Source: Diphasiastrum complanatum (taxonomy: Eukaryota > Streptophyta > Lycopodiopsida > Lycopodiales > Lycopodiaceae). Taken from it: 64,000 bases of DNA. A model generated the notes under the pieces. It was not told the DNA's origin and did no database searches. It was given only the letters and a program-made list of their open reading frames with translations. Of this stretch, positions 1-12,087 are shown piece by piece. Every line of letters starts with the position of its first letter. Position 1 is the first letter of the stretch. Position numbers and translations under genes: made by a program. The stretch covers positions 1,314,673 to 1,378,672 of the forward strand of contig CM055109.1 of assembly GCA_029204225.1 (NCBI GenBank). Reading direction: 5' to 3'.

Positions 1-120
1 GGTTCATTTCTTATCTCGCCCAGTTCGTCAAGGAACTATGTGAGCCAAATGATTTCATTGGCCATCTTTGTTGCTTCAACGTACTCTGCTTCATAGGATG
101 ACTAAGCCACAATGGTCTGC
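1..120 (-). pseudogene. Ty1/copia RNase H fragment at the left edge
   Basis: On the minus strand the bases read SSYEAEYVEATKMANEIIW, which matches the copia RNase H segment normally written STAEAEYxAxxxAxxExxW. The frame has an in-frame stop just before it and the match ends near base 118, where an unrelated tandem repeat begins. It runs off the window edge, so only the 3' part of the domain is seen. It is a truncated relic, not a working gene. Confidence 0.7.
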
Positions 121-127
121 TGTCGTC

Positions 128-334
128 CATCAGAAGGGTACCATGTTGCAAGCACTCATCAAAACCCTTGTACAGTTTGGGAAAAACTTCCCTATGCTCA
201 ATGACAAATCTCTCTATGTCAAACTGAAAATTGAAATAGGACAAAAAATGGGCCTGTCTGTCGCCAACCCCAGCATCAACAAGAAAAGAACTAAGAGCTC
301 TATCATAGATCGAACTAGTAGACGGGGAGGCAAT
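128..334 (-). pseudogene. Truncated N-terminal copy of the tandem-array gene
   Basis: The minus strand encodes SSIYDRALSSFLVDAGVGD and continues through a segment nearly identical to residues 5-70 of the full copy at 454-1455. The initiating Met of the full copy is changed here, and the reading frame stops being homologous near base 128, where copia RNase H sequence joins. It is the 5' stub of a third tandem unit. Confidence 0.7.
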
Positions 335-453
335 ATCGATATGAGGCGCCGATTAGCAAGGGGACCTAAATGGTGTAATCATACACGCGTGATGGCGATA
401 TACACTGTACATGATTCCGGATATCAGAACTATGCACCAGGGGAGCAGTGTGA

Positions 454-1455
454 CTATGGAAACGTCTGTTGGGCGCGTGGTAGCGATATAGTATGTTTTG
501 ATTTTCGAGCAGGTCGGTTTGCTGGACTCAATATGTGAAACGGAATTCCAAAAACGACTCTCATATATATATAGTCCAAAAACTCCTCCTCACTCGGCAT
601 ATTAGCCTCATATGCCCTGCTCTCAGATAGCATCCTTTGAAGGGCATCTGTGCCACTTGCCCATTCTACCTGGTCCTCATAGTCGATGCCATCTATGAGG
701 TCATCATCATCAAAGTCAATATAATCATTAAATTCAGAAATCATCCTTGACATAAGAGATAATATCTCATCTTCTCTGAGATCCATTACGTCTCTGATGT
801 CGCTAACGGACAAGAATGCAATATCGTCCATATGGTACACAGGGAGGTCCATCAGGGTTCTGCTCTAGTCAATCTCGCACACGGTAGATAAGAGAAAGAT
901 AGACAGAGAATGAGCCTTGGCAGGATCATATTGTTGTGCTTGCCTAGCCTCCTCTACATCTCCTAAAACCTCATCAGTAATGAAAACCTCTGAAGCAACA
1001 CGAGTAGTAGGGGCAGACAAACCAATCATAGACGACCCAGAAGATTCTGCCTCGTTAGGGATAAGAGTAGATAAGAAAAACACAAAGGCCATACCCTCTT
1101 GAACAAAGCGACATACTCGATTGTATTCCTCACAAGGTATGACACGTTTAAACATATCGATAAGTTTGGTAAACTTACCATCATGCCTTTGCTTGGCACT
1201 AGGCTGAGCATGAGTCAAATCTATGAAATGCACAAATCTTAGGTTGTCCATTAGAAGGGTACCATGTTGCAAGCACTCATAAAAATCCTTGTACAGTTTG
1301 GGAAAAACTTCCCTGTGCTCAATGACAAATCTCTCTATGTCAAACTGAAAATCGAAATAGAACAAAAAATGGGCCTGTCTGTCGCCAACCCCAGCATCAA
1401 CAAGAAAAGAACTAAGAGCTCTATCATAGATTGAACTAGTAGACAAGGAGGCCAT
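454..1455 (-). pseudogene. Unrecognised acidic protein, about 334 codons with one internal stop
   Basis: From ATG at 1455 the minus strand reads 196 codons (start MASLSTSSIYDRALSSF) to a TAG at 867-865, then continues in the same frame for 137 more codons to the stop at 456-454. The internal TAG lies where CAG would give Gln, a single C-to-T change. The second half is strongly acidic (FDDDDLIDGIDYEDQ). I do not recognise the family and see no signal peptide, membrane segment or known catalytic motif. Tandem copies on both sides preserve the N-terminal and C-terminal parts, which supports real coding on this strand. The overlapping plus-strand frames have no such support. It could be a transposon-borne or duplicated host gene. 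Confidence 0.5.
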
Positions 1456-1574
1456 ATCGATATGAGGCGCCGATTAGCAAGGGGACCTAAACAGTGTAAT
1501 CATGGGCACGTGATGGCGATATACACTGTACACGATTCCGGATATCGGAACTACGCACCAAGGGAGTAGTGTGA

Positions 1575-1690
1575 CTATGGAAACGTCTGTTGGACGCGTG
1601 GTAGCGATATAGTATTTTTGTTTTTTGAGCAGGTCGGTTTGCTGGACTCAATATGCGAAACCGAATTCCGAAAACAACACTCATATATAT
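1575..1690 (-). pseudogene. C-terminal tail of a further tandem-array gene copy
   Basis: The minus strand encodes VVFGIRFRILSPANRPA, matching VVFGIPFHILSPANRPA at the C terminus of the 454-1455 copy. Small indels shift the last codons out of frame. Homology ends near 1697, where the CACGTG-box array starts. Confidence 0.7.
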
Positions 1691-1748
1691 AGTCTAATTC
1701 AGAGGATCTAAACTGTACATGTGTTTCAAAAACGTGCGGTCAAAATTG

Positions 1749-2020
1749 CCACACGTGTGAAAACGACGGCCAAATCATTGTATGACACGTGTATACTCCA
1801 GATCTTGACACGTGTCCTCGCACGTGCATGCCAACTATACAATCGTACGGACCAGTCGTTCCATGACACGTGTGTGGCCTAGATCGTGACATGTGTCCTC
1901 GCACGTGCATGTCAGCCGTATGATTGTACAGACCGGTGATGTCCTGACACATGACAGGTCCATGTGATGACATGTGTCACCACACATGCGGGGATTAGAC
2001 ATGTCACATCACACGTGTGA
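1749..2020. promoter_or_regulatory. Tandem CACGTG (G-box/ABRE-like) array
   Basis: Seven perfect CACGTG hexamers lie at 1752, 1786, 1809, 1821, 1867, 1902 and 2012, most inside GACACGTGTC-like palindromes; decayed ones (CATGTG, CACATG) lie between. The array is built on an 81-bp tandem unit (1782-1862 and 1863-1943) plus partial units on each side. CACGTG is the plant bZIP/bHLH core site. The array ends 23 bases before a TATA box facing the histone-like gene. Confidence 0.65.
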
Positions 2021-2042
2021 CAATGATGGGACAATCTGCAGG

Positions 2043-2049
2043 TATAAAA
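2043..2049 (+). promoter_or_regulatory. TATA box for the histone-like gene
   Basis: TATAAAA, 256 bases before the ATG at 2299 and directly after the CACGTG array. An initiation about 30 bases on would give a leader of about 225 bases, which contains an upstream ATG at 2208. Confidence 0.5.
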
Positions 2050-2298
2050 GGATGTTTTCGGCTCATATTTTCGTTTCGAATTTCTTCGTTCCCTAGCGCT
2101 CCTCAGATTTCTTCGTTCACTTGCGCTCCTCGCTATCCGCATATCGCTACCACGCGCCCAGACAGTTAGATATCAAGACAACTTTCCCCTCTGCACGTCG
2201 TAGCGATATGCCATCTCCCATATCGCTATCACGCGCCACCCTATCCGTTATCCACTGTTCTTTCTGTTTGGCGTATCATAACGATACCTCGGCTTCAA

Positions 2299-2701
2299 AT
2301 GGCCCATACCAAGCAAACAACACGTCTTACCACATTTGTCTCGCCTCCTCGTCCTCCTGTACAAAGGGCAGTGGGCACTGGTAGGAGAGTAGGTCGGCCT
2401 AGAAGACCATGGCTAAGGGATATCATGAGACTACAAAGGACAACGAATCTCCTGATTCCCCGTGCTCCGTTCTACAGGTCTGTGAAATTAGTAACAAGAT
2501 CACTCTCACATGATGTTTGCTAGAAAATTCTATGAGGACTCTACGCTTTGCACAATGCACGCGAAGAGAGTTACCCTCATGCCTCAAGACATGCATCTTG
2601 TCATGAGGCTGAGGAGTATATACGATCAGGTTTTTAAGAGTGGCTTCACCTCTAGGCCACCACCTACAGAGAAGAAGGAGAAAGCAGACCAAGCCCACTA
2701 G
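2299..2701 (+). pseudogene. Small histone H3-fold gene, CENH3-like, broken
   Basis: The frame from 2299 starts MAHTKQTTR, an H3 tail start (canonical ARTKQTAR), passes a short basic tail, and reaches LRDIMRLQRTTNLLIP and PFYRSVKLVTRSLS, matching the H3 alpha-N and alpha-1 region. TNLLIP is the form seen in plant CENH3; ordinary H3 has TELLIR. This frame stops at 2521-2523. A second frame (2510-2701) carries EDSTLCTMHAKRVTLMP, matching the end of alpha-2, loop 2 and alpha-3, followed by a basic C-terminal extension ending at TAG. About 20-25 residues of loop 1 and alpha-2 are missing at the frame change, so it cannot fold as a normal H3. K4 is kept, K9 is Leu, and no K27 region exists. It is most likely a damaged copy of a divergent or centromeric H3. 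Confidence 0.65.
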
Positions 2702-2871
2702 GCCTGCCAGGCAAAGGGTAGTACTCAGCGAATTACCATCCACCCCTCATATCTCTCGTCCTTTGGTTGGACCATCACACCAATCTGCAATGCGTTCTTC
2801 TCCTCCCACCACCAAACTATTCAAGTAGTTCCTCTTCCATTCCCTCCATTCCATCCCACAATAACGAGAAT

Positions 2872-3695
2872 ATGACCTCTACTGTAGATAAAATAATATT
2901 GGATCTAGATAAGAGTTTAATAGGTGATTTTTATAAGGATCTTTGTGTAAGATTTCCCGTTGATCCGAAAGATTCAATTTTGGATTCTGAGAGGTATATA
3001 GTTTTTGATGAGTATGTTGCCAAAGAGATTGATAAGATATGAGGTCAATTTTTTTTTTGTGTAAGTTCAATTAATTATGTAAATCACATAAATAAAGGCT
3101 TTTGTGATGCCCTGAAGGAGAAGACAGCAGATATATCCGATCCAGTTGTGGAGGCTGGTTTGATGTATTTTGTAAATAGATGTAAATGCGATGATAGTAA
3201 GGACATTGGGGTTGCGCTGTCCTTTTTTGCACACAACCTTCATAGTCCAACTCAGGCAACAAAGTATCATTACCATACAACTTCCGAGACCAAAGTCTTC
3301 ATTATTCCATACTACCAAAAGTAAGTGATTATATAGAATATATTCAAGTAATATTTTTTATAGGTATTGTAATTCCTTCAGTTTAACTAATTATCTCTTG
3401 TTTGCAGTAAGCATTGGAGTATGCATATAGTCTCCCTTAGGGAAGATTCAGTAATCTCATCTGTTAAGTTATTTTCAATTTGGTTTTTGATAAGTCAATT
3501 GACTCGGTTATTTTGGATTTGCAGTATAAATGTCGAGCATTTACAATGAATGAGATATATGAGTTTTGTCAACAAATGTTGGTGAACTTATTATCTCATG
3601 TAACACCCAGTCCAGCTGCAAAAATGGGAGGCCAATCAAGTTCACAACTGACACTAGTGCAGAGTGGAGATAATCTATATTACTTTGAGCTATAA
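2872..3695 (+). pseudogene. Ulp1-type (C48) cysteine protease fragment with an intron
   Basis: The frame from ATG 2872 reads to a TGA at 3040-3042 and continues in the same frame to 3320, ending KVFIIPYYQ before a GTAAGT donor at 3321. Joining to the acceptor after 3417 gives NKHWSMHIVSLREDS in frame. The pattern of a hydrophobic strand, IPYY, then HW followed by a strand is that of the catalytic His region of Ulp1/SENP peptidases, which cut SUMO-like tags and are also carried by some plant transposons. A further frameshift near 3440-3480 leads to a last segment (VFDKSIDS to VNLLSHV, 3480-3600). No Asp-Cys-Gly active-site Cys segment is visible. It is therefore a decayed partial gene. It ends tail to tail with the minus-strand gene at 3874-4640. 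Confidence 0.5.
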
Positions 3696-3873
3696 ATAAT
3701 AAATTAAATAGAGATATACATTTTTGATGTAATGCCCTGTGAATAATTATGGGCATATAGAAAGATAGAGACAATGGGATAAAAGCATCCATTGTTAAAT
3801 ACAGGACGCACATGTACATTCTCAGAAAATGAGAAATATATTGATATTTATGAGAGCTTTTACAAATCTTGTA

Positions 3874-4640
3874 TCATGATTGCTCTATTATCTGAACAAT
3901 TCTGCCCAAATCTTTGCATTTGGTTTTCTCTTCATGTCTTTTACATATCTGCACAAATTTACATTAATCAAATTACAGTTAGTGATCTGAATATTGACAG
4001 AAAAGATAATGAATACAAATTAATATACAAATTCATAGATTTCACATAAAGCTGAAATATTCGAAAATATCTTGCTGTAAAAGTGTCAGTTCCGTTCTAA
4101 TGTAGAATAAAGTCCAGTCCTGCTCAACCTCAATAGTAGTAAGTAAATCCCCATTTGTCATGATATCAATGCATATACAATCAGTGTGTCCAATGTTGTC
4201 TAGATCTTGATCTAATGGGGCCCAAGTACCATTGTGTTCTTTCCATCTCTGATAATGAAATACCATACTAAGCATTTGTTTTTCTATACTATTAAATGAT
4301 ATGAATGTATGTTTGATTCTACAAGCAATATTTGCAATGGATTTTATATCCCAACCTTTGTCTATGAATTTGAATAAAAAATCATTTGATAGATTTTTGC
4401 AAACAAACAATGTGGGAGTTCGATGCACCTCCGTGTTTGAAACAGAGCTGACAAACAATGACATTGGAACAAACCAGCTTAAGTGCACAGTTCTTAATCC
4501 AGTACTAATTTTGAGTGACTTTTGTACATCATTATATAGCTTGGAACGAAAACATTTTATTATATTGACGTTGACTACAATCCACCACACGTTATCTTGA
4601 AAATTAGGTAGAGGTATATACCTGAGGATGAAGCATTTCT
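3874..4640 (-). pseudogene. Unrecognised intron-containing family, copy 1
   Basis: The minus-strand exon from about 4630 to 4046 reads IPLPNFQDNVWW, then HLSWFVPMSLFVSS, HRTPTLFVCKNLS, KGWDIKS, and WAPLDQDLDNIG, and ends DWTLFYIRTELTLLQQD. A second exon (3948-3874, acceptor TTTGTGCAG) reads ICKRHEEKTKCKDLG and ends TGA. The same blocks, in the same order and with the same 75-base last exon, occur at 61972-62930. In this copy about four bases are missing before the donor, so the splice is out of phase. I do not recognise the family. The last blocks resemble a small ubiquitin-like fold by pattern only, which is weak inference. Confidence 0.55.
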
Positions 4641-4989
4641 ACCTCTTGTAGCAACATTGAAATAACTCTTGATAGAGTAAGTTAGGTCGAAATGGCCATG
4701 ACCCATGTTTCATAGACATTAGGCAGAGTCGATAAAAGAGTCATTACAGCAATTGGATCGAACTGCATCTGAATCTTCAGGTTATTTTTGAAAAAACACC
4801 ATTTTGAACCTTCACCAAGTTGAAAATATTCTCTGTCATTCCATAAGAACCTTCACTGAGCCTAGCAATTATTTATTACAATAAAATTTACCTATAGACA
4901 AGTGGGCGAAGGTTAGTTTTGCTCAAATTTCCACATATCGCCCTCCTGCTGGCTTTCCAATCAACCCTTAACAATCCGATTTAGGTATT

Positions 4990-5235
4990 GCTAAGATGTC
5001 CTAGACATCATTGGCTGTCTGATTAGATCGAATATGACTAATTTGAGAATCTTTGATATTTAGTGTGATTAAGCCAAATGCCTTGCCATCTCGTTGCCTC
5101 CATTTGGTGATGCTTGCCGCATCTCCCTCTAGTTTGACTTCAGTGCCATCAACTGTCCCATAGTTCCTTGGCTAGTAAAATGACTCTCATCTTGAACTTT
5201 TCAAAGATGGTAATTCTCTCCATCGAGCTTGTCAA
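4990..5235 (-). pseudogene. Ty1/copia gag fragment
   Basis: On the minus strand, in three frames joined by small indels, the bases read DKLDGENYH, then KFKMRVILLAKELWD, then KAFGLITLNIKDSQISHI and QTANDV. These are typical of copia gag N-terminal domains (KLDGxNYxxWKxxM, then xKAxxxIxxxI). At least two stops replace Trp or other codons. No LTR was found next to it. Confidence 0.6.
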
Positions 5236-6716
5236 TTGGACCTCACAAGCCATCAAGATGAGAAAGATTGGATGAGGTGCACCACTTTTCCTTTAAAGAC
5301 CAAAAATACCTAAGCTAATTTATCCTTGAGATATGTACAAGATGTGTGGTGGTTGAGGTCTAACCTCATGATAACACTTACCATGCAAATTAAGTAGCTA
5401 GTTTTTATCCACTTTCACAAAAGATTTTGAAACCTTTTTGCTTAAACTCTCATGAATTTTCTTTTGAATGCTATGAAAGAGGAAAATTTGCTGCAAGATA
5501 CAAATGCAAGGCAATGGGCAAAAGTTGTTATGTAATATTGGGCATGGAGTTTGGTCAACTGAGGAGCTATTGGAAAGCTTACAACACATCTTTCACAAAA
5601 CCAGTAAGAAACTAGAAACTTTGTACAGAATCATGATGTTTGCTTTGAAAACAGATTCATCGAAAGAGGATTGGGAAACTATCAAAATTTAACCAAGTCG
5701 AAGAAGAAATAAGCTTTAATCTACTGGCATTGGATTACCCTACCTTGTGAAAACATAACTCTTAACAAGCAAAAGAATGTGAAAGAATTAGTATGGAAAG
5801 GTGTAGTAAGCCAGAACCGTATATGCCAATTGATAGCTTAGTTCAAATTATGAAAAATTGAATCTACATGGGACTGTTATCATTTGCCTATATGTACTAG
5901 ACATGGTGCCAGTACTTGCCTGTTCCCAATTTTAGTATATTGATTATCTAACACCTCTCCCATCAGGGAAGCTGCCCATAAACTGGCAGCTGAGCTGGTG
6001 GAAAGGTCCGTTGAAATCAGCAATTAAAGCAAAGAACTTGTTTGGCATATGAGGATTTTATGGGAATTCACATCAATGATTCAAGCGTAAGACTGAAAGC
6101 CATTCTTACCTAAAGCCAACAGTTTATTCTCAACAACATACTTTCTTAAATTGACTGACATACCATCGCGACTAACCAAGCATTTCAGAATTACTCCATC
6201 AGAAGATATGCCTAGAAAGAAGATATGTTCACAAAGAACTTAAAAGGAAACTAGCCTTGTAGAGAAACATGCATCATCAAATTAACAAATATGTATTCGA
6301 ATTTGAAAGCACCTGCTAATTTCAAAATGCTTGACTGGATTGAAACAATTGTGTTGACTTTAAAGCAAGTATAATCCGAAAAGCATGTTTTTGACATCAA
6401 GTGAAGAGTTGATGCTCTCAAGACTCAGACTCAGCCCCATTCACTCTTAAATAGAGCAAGAAACACCTCTTAGGAGTATGTAACAATCATGAAGTAATTA
6501 ATTCCTGTTCAATGTGAGAAAAAAGTCAAGATAGGATTCTATTAGAGTATGAGACTTGACACTGGAAGACTTGATTGAGCATTTTTCTATCAACAGAGTC
6601 TGCTCAACCGATAATGAAAAGAAGAATCTATTTGGGGTCTATGTACAAATTGCATTGTATATGAAGATCCTGCTTACTACAGATCCAAAGTCGTCGTCAA
6701 GCCGTATATTTCAAAT
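5236..6716. other. Intergenic, no recognised gene
   Basis: Two overlapping short plus-strand frames occur at 5427-5692 (KFAARYKCKAMGKSC; TEELLESLQHIFHK). They look like coding sequence broken by a frameshift, but I cannot assign a family. The rest, up to the stop codon of the cysteine protease at 6717, is AT-rich and shows nothing I can support. Confidence 0.4.
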
Positions 6717-9512
<2,796 letters not shown>

Positions 9513-9989
9513 CGCAGCTTCAGATGTGACCTGTCTATACCGCTCGAAACTAAAGTATGCACGCCTAACTCTGCAAGCAACGCGCTTTTAATTCAGATTC
9601 TTCTTCTTTCTCCCACGCGCAGTATCTGTGTAACGTTGGTAGATCAGAAACATCGCATTGACTAAAAGTTTGTCAAAATATTATGTCGGCAAGGACTAAT
9701 TTTAGGTTTATTTTCTTGTTTCAGTCGAAGTAGAAAAGCGAGCGGCTCACAAAAGGATATAACATTTCAAATACTAAAAAACTGACACAAGGAAACTGTA
9801 CGTGGTTGAGGCGAAGCACTAATAATTTATAAATAATGCGAAATGCTCAGATAAGACGACAGATCGCGAGACTAAAAAAGGCCAAAAGGACATAAGATTA
9901 AAAGTGTACGTATCTGAAGGGTAGCATTGACAACACACTGTCATGTAGCATGTTCATTAAAGAGATTAGTCATGCAAACTTGCCAACCT
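9513..9989. other. Upstream flank of the cysteine protease gene
   Basis: It carries the presumed 5' leader and promoter of the minus-strand protease gene. I see no clear TATA box in minus orientation close to the start codon and no other coding sequence. Confidence 0.35.
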
Positions 9990-10925
9990 ACCTCGTCAGC
10001 TTCCACAATGGCTACAAAAAACAAGCAAACCAAAATAGCTCAGATCTAGAACTAAACAAACGTAGAAAAGCAACGCAGGTAAACTATACGCGTGCGCTAA
10101 AGAAAACACTGGGAGGCTTTCGTTGAAGAATGAACGTGTAGCTGAGCTCCCTTGCAAGATTGAATCAACCGCAAAAACAAACAAATTACAGACAGCACTC
10201 ATCTATAAAAGTAGGAACCCCACAACAGCAAGCGTGCGTGTTTGATGCGTAAAAGTAACAAATCACTATGAGATCATCATGAACGATGGACGTAGAGGAA
10301 AGTTCCAAGATTGTTTACAAAATCGCTGTCATTAACAAGCAAACCAAAAAAACTTAGATCCAGCACCCAGACCAAAATCAGAAAAGCCTTACGAGCAAAC
10401 CGCTCATTGGGAGATATTCATCAACAATGGACGTATAACAAAGCTCCCTTGTAAAGTTACATCAATCGCTATAACAAAAAAGCAAACCGAAAAAAACTCA
10501 GGCCCAGCACTGATAAACAAAAGCAAAACCGCCACACCAGCAAACTGTACACTGTAAAATATTCATCAAAAGATTCAAGACTGCACATCTAGCAAAGCTC
10601 TCAAGTAAGCCTACATCAACCCCTACAACAAGCAAACGCACCAATGCCACCAAAACCTCAGATCCAGCACTAACACCGTCCGTTGATGCATAACAATAAC
10701 AAGACACTGTGAAATAATGGTTCACCAAAGATAGAACTATAACAAAGCTTTCTGGTCAGCTTACATCAACCGCTGTAACAATAAAAAGACACTGTCAAAT
10801 AAAATAAACACCGTTTGAGAAAATGGTTCACCAAAGATAGAACTATAACAAAGCTTTCTTGTCAGCTTACATCAACCGCTGTAATATATTAAACAAACCA
10901 AAAGCTTAGATCCGGTACTCACCTC
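9990..10925. repeat. Degenerate tandem repeats of about 105-155 bp
   Basis: A block of the form AAAGCTCCCTTGTAAAGTTA followed by CATCAA-CGCT recurs near 10144, 10303, 10440, 10594, 10744 and 10850, each followed by an AAGCAAACC-rich stretch and a CAGATCCAGCAC-like segment. The last two units are the most alike and only about 106 bases apart; earlier ones are about 150 apart and more diverged. The array lies 0.5-1.4 kb upstream of the protease gene start. No coding potential. Confidence 0.6.
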
Positions 10926-11486
10926 AAGCGTCGATCGATCGAAAGCTCACAACCAAGACGAACGATCACATTGTCACGATCCACAAAGCAAACCTTCGTC
11001 AAGGAGAAATAATATATTTTATTTTCTGATTACGATAACGCAAAAAAGCCTTCGTCGAAAAGCTCGCTGCTCAGCGTCGACATAGCTGTCAGCTAATCGA
11101 GAGAGCTATGAGGACGCTGGCGTTTAAGCCCTGAGCCCGCCGACTTGGATGTTAGCCACCTGTTGCGATCGGACTTGGACGTGGCAGAATCTCAACGGTG
11201 TTAGTCTGTAGTTACATCATCCCAGTAATGGACGGGGGCAGGGCGGGAGACAAAGCACCAAAGAAAAAGACCAAATATTATTAGCATGGAGTAATAAATC
11301 ATTTTCAATTTTGAGGAGTGACATCGTCGAATCGGTTAAGAATAGCCGGATTATGAGCCATAGCACGGCTTTTCGAATGTTTTGAATTTCCATCTTAGAT
11401 CTACAAATGCTACGATTTGCTATAGCCACCCTCGTCGCTCCAGCAACTCGAGGTGCTACTGCAGGTAACCCATCTCTGTATGACGG
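10926..11486. other. Intergenic, no recognised gene
   Basis: Moderately GC-rich stretch around 11040-11220, then a short frame on the minus strand with no recognisable family. No repeat structure that I can support before 11487. Confidence 0.35.
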
Positions 11487-12087
11487 ATACCTAGTACATA
11501 AATCACCCACAGAAAACCAAAAATGGCAAACGCTAAAGGCACTTTGAGTGCATCAACAAAGTGCCTTTACCACTCGTCAATCCAACATATAAAAGGTCAT
11601 GGAAATCAAAACTACAATCTTGTTAGCACGGTGTATGGGTAGAGTTGTTGACTGCGATCAACAAGGCACAAGCTTGAATCTCAGTCGTCGCTGTGCAGCG
11701 ACATCTTAGGAGCTTGCTCCTCACTTAGGTACATAAATCACCTATAGAAAACAATCTTGTTAGCACGGGGTGTATGGGTAGAGTTGTTGACTGCGATCAA
11801 CAAGGCACAAGCCTGAATCTCAGCCGCCGCTGTGCAATGACATCTTAGGAGCTTGCTCCTCCCTTAGGTACATAAATCACCTATAGAAAACAAAAAAATG
11901 GCGAACACTACAGGCACTTTGAGTGCATCAACAAAGTGCCTTTACCACTTGTCAACCTAACATATAAAAGGTCATGGAAATTAGCACAGTGTATGGGTAG
12001 AGTTGTTGATTGCGATCAACAAGGTACAGGCTTGAATCTCAGCCGCCGTTGCGCAGTGACATCTTAGGAGCTTGCTCCTCACTTAGC
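11487..12087 (+). repeat. tRNA-derived SINE-like tandem array
   Basis: Two alternating blocks. Block B (11619-11752, 11756-11885, 11986-12087) contains TAGCACGGTGTATGGGTAGA, which fits a Pol III A box, then a perfect 7-bp stem TTGTTGA/TCAACAA around a 6-base loop, then GCTTGAATCTC, which fits a B box. That is the order and spacing of a tRNA. Block A (about 11514-11618, 11886-11985) contains the inverted pair GGCACTTTG/CAAAGTGCC. The tail TACATAAATCACC-TA-AGAAAAC recurs at the end of each B block and again at 11490, so the order is tail, A, B, B, A, B. Confidence 0.6.

Larger units (their letters stand above)
122..1697. repeat. 1.12-kb tandem repeat, three partial or full units
   Basis: Bases from about 128 to 560 recur at about 1249 to 1690, an offset of 1121 bases, with only scattered differences. 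Each unit carries the start of one minus-strand gene copy and the end of the next, so the array holds a truncated copy (128-334), a full-length copy (454-1455) and the tail of a third (1575-1690). The left end is cut by copia sequence, the right end by the CACGTG array. Confidence 0.85.

Noticed and set aside
68-538. Plus-strand 156-codon frame over the first tandem unit
   Set aside because: The opposite strand carries the frame conserved between tandem copies, and this one runs across the copia junction.
2423-2743. Minus-strand frame opposite the histone-like gene
   Set aside because: It is the complement of the histone-like codons, with no family resemblance of its own.
10498-10728. Minus-strand Cys/Val-rich frame in the upstream repeats
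   Set aside because: Overlaps degenerate tandem repeats, has no ATG context or family match, and is not conserved between repeat units.
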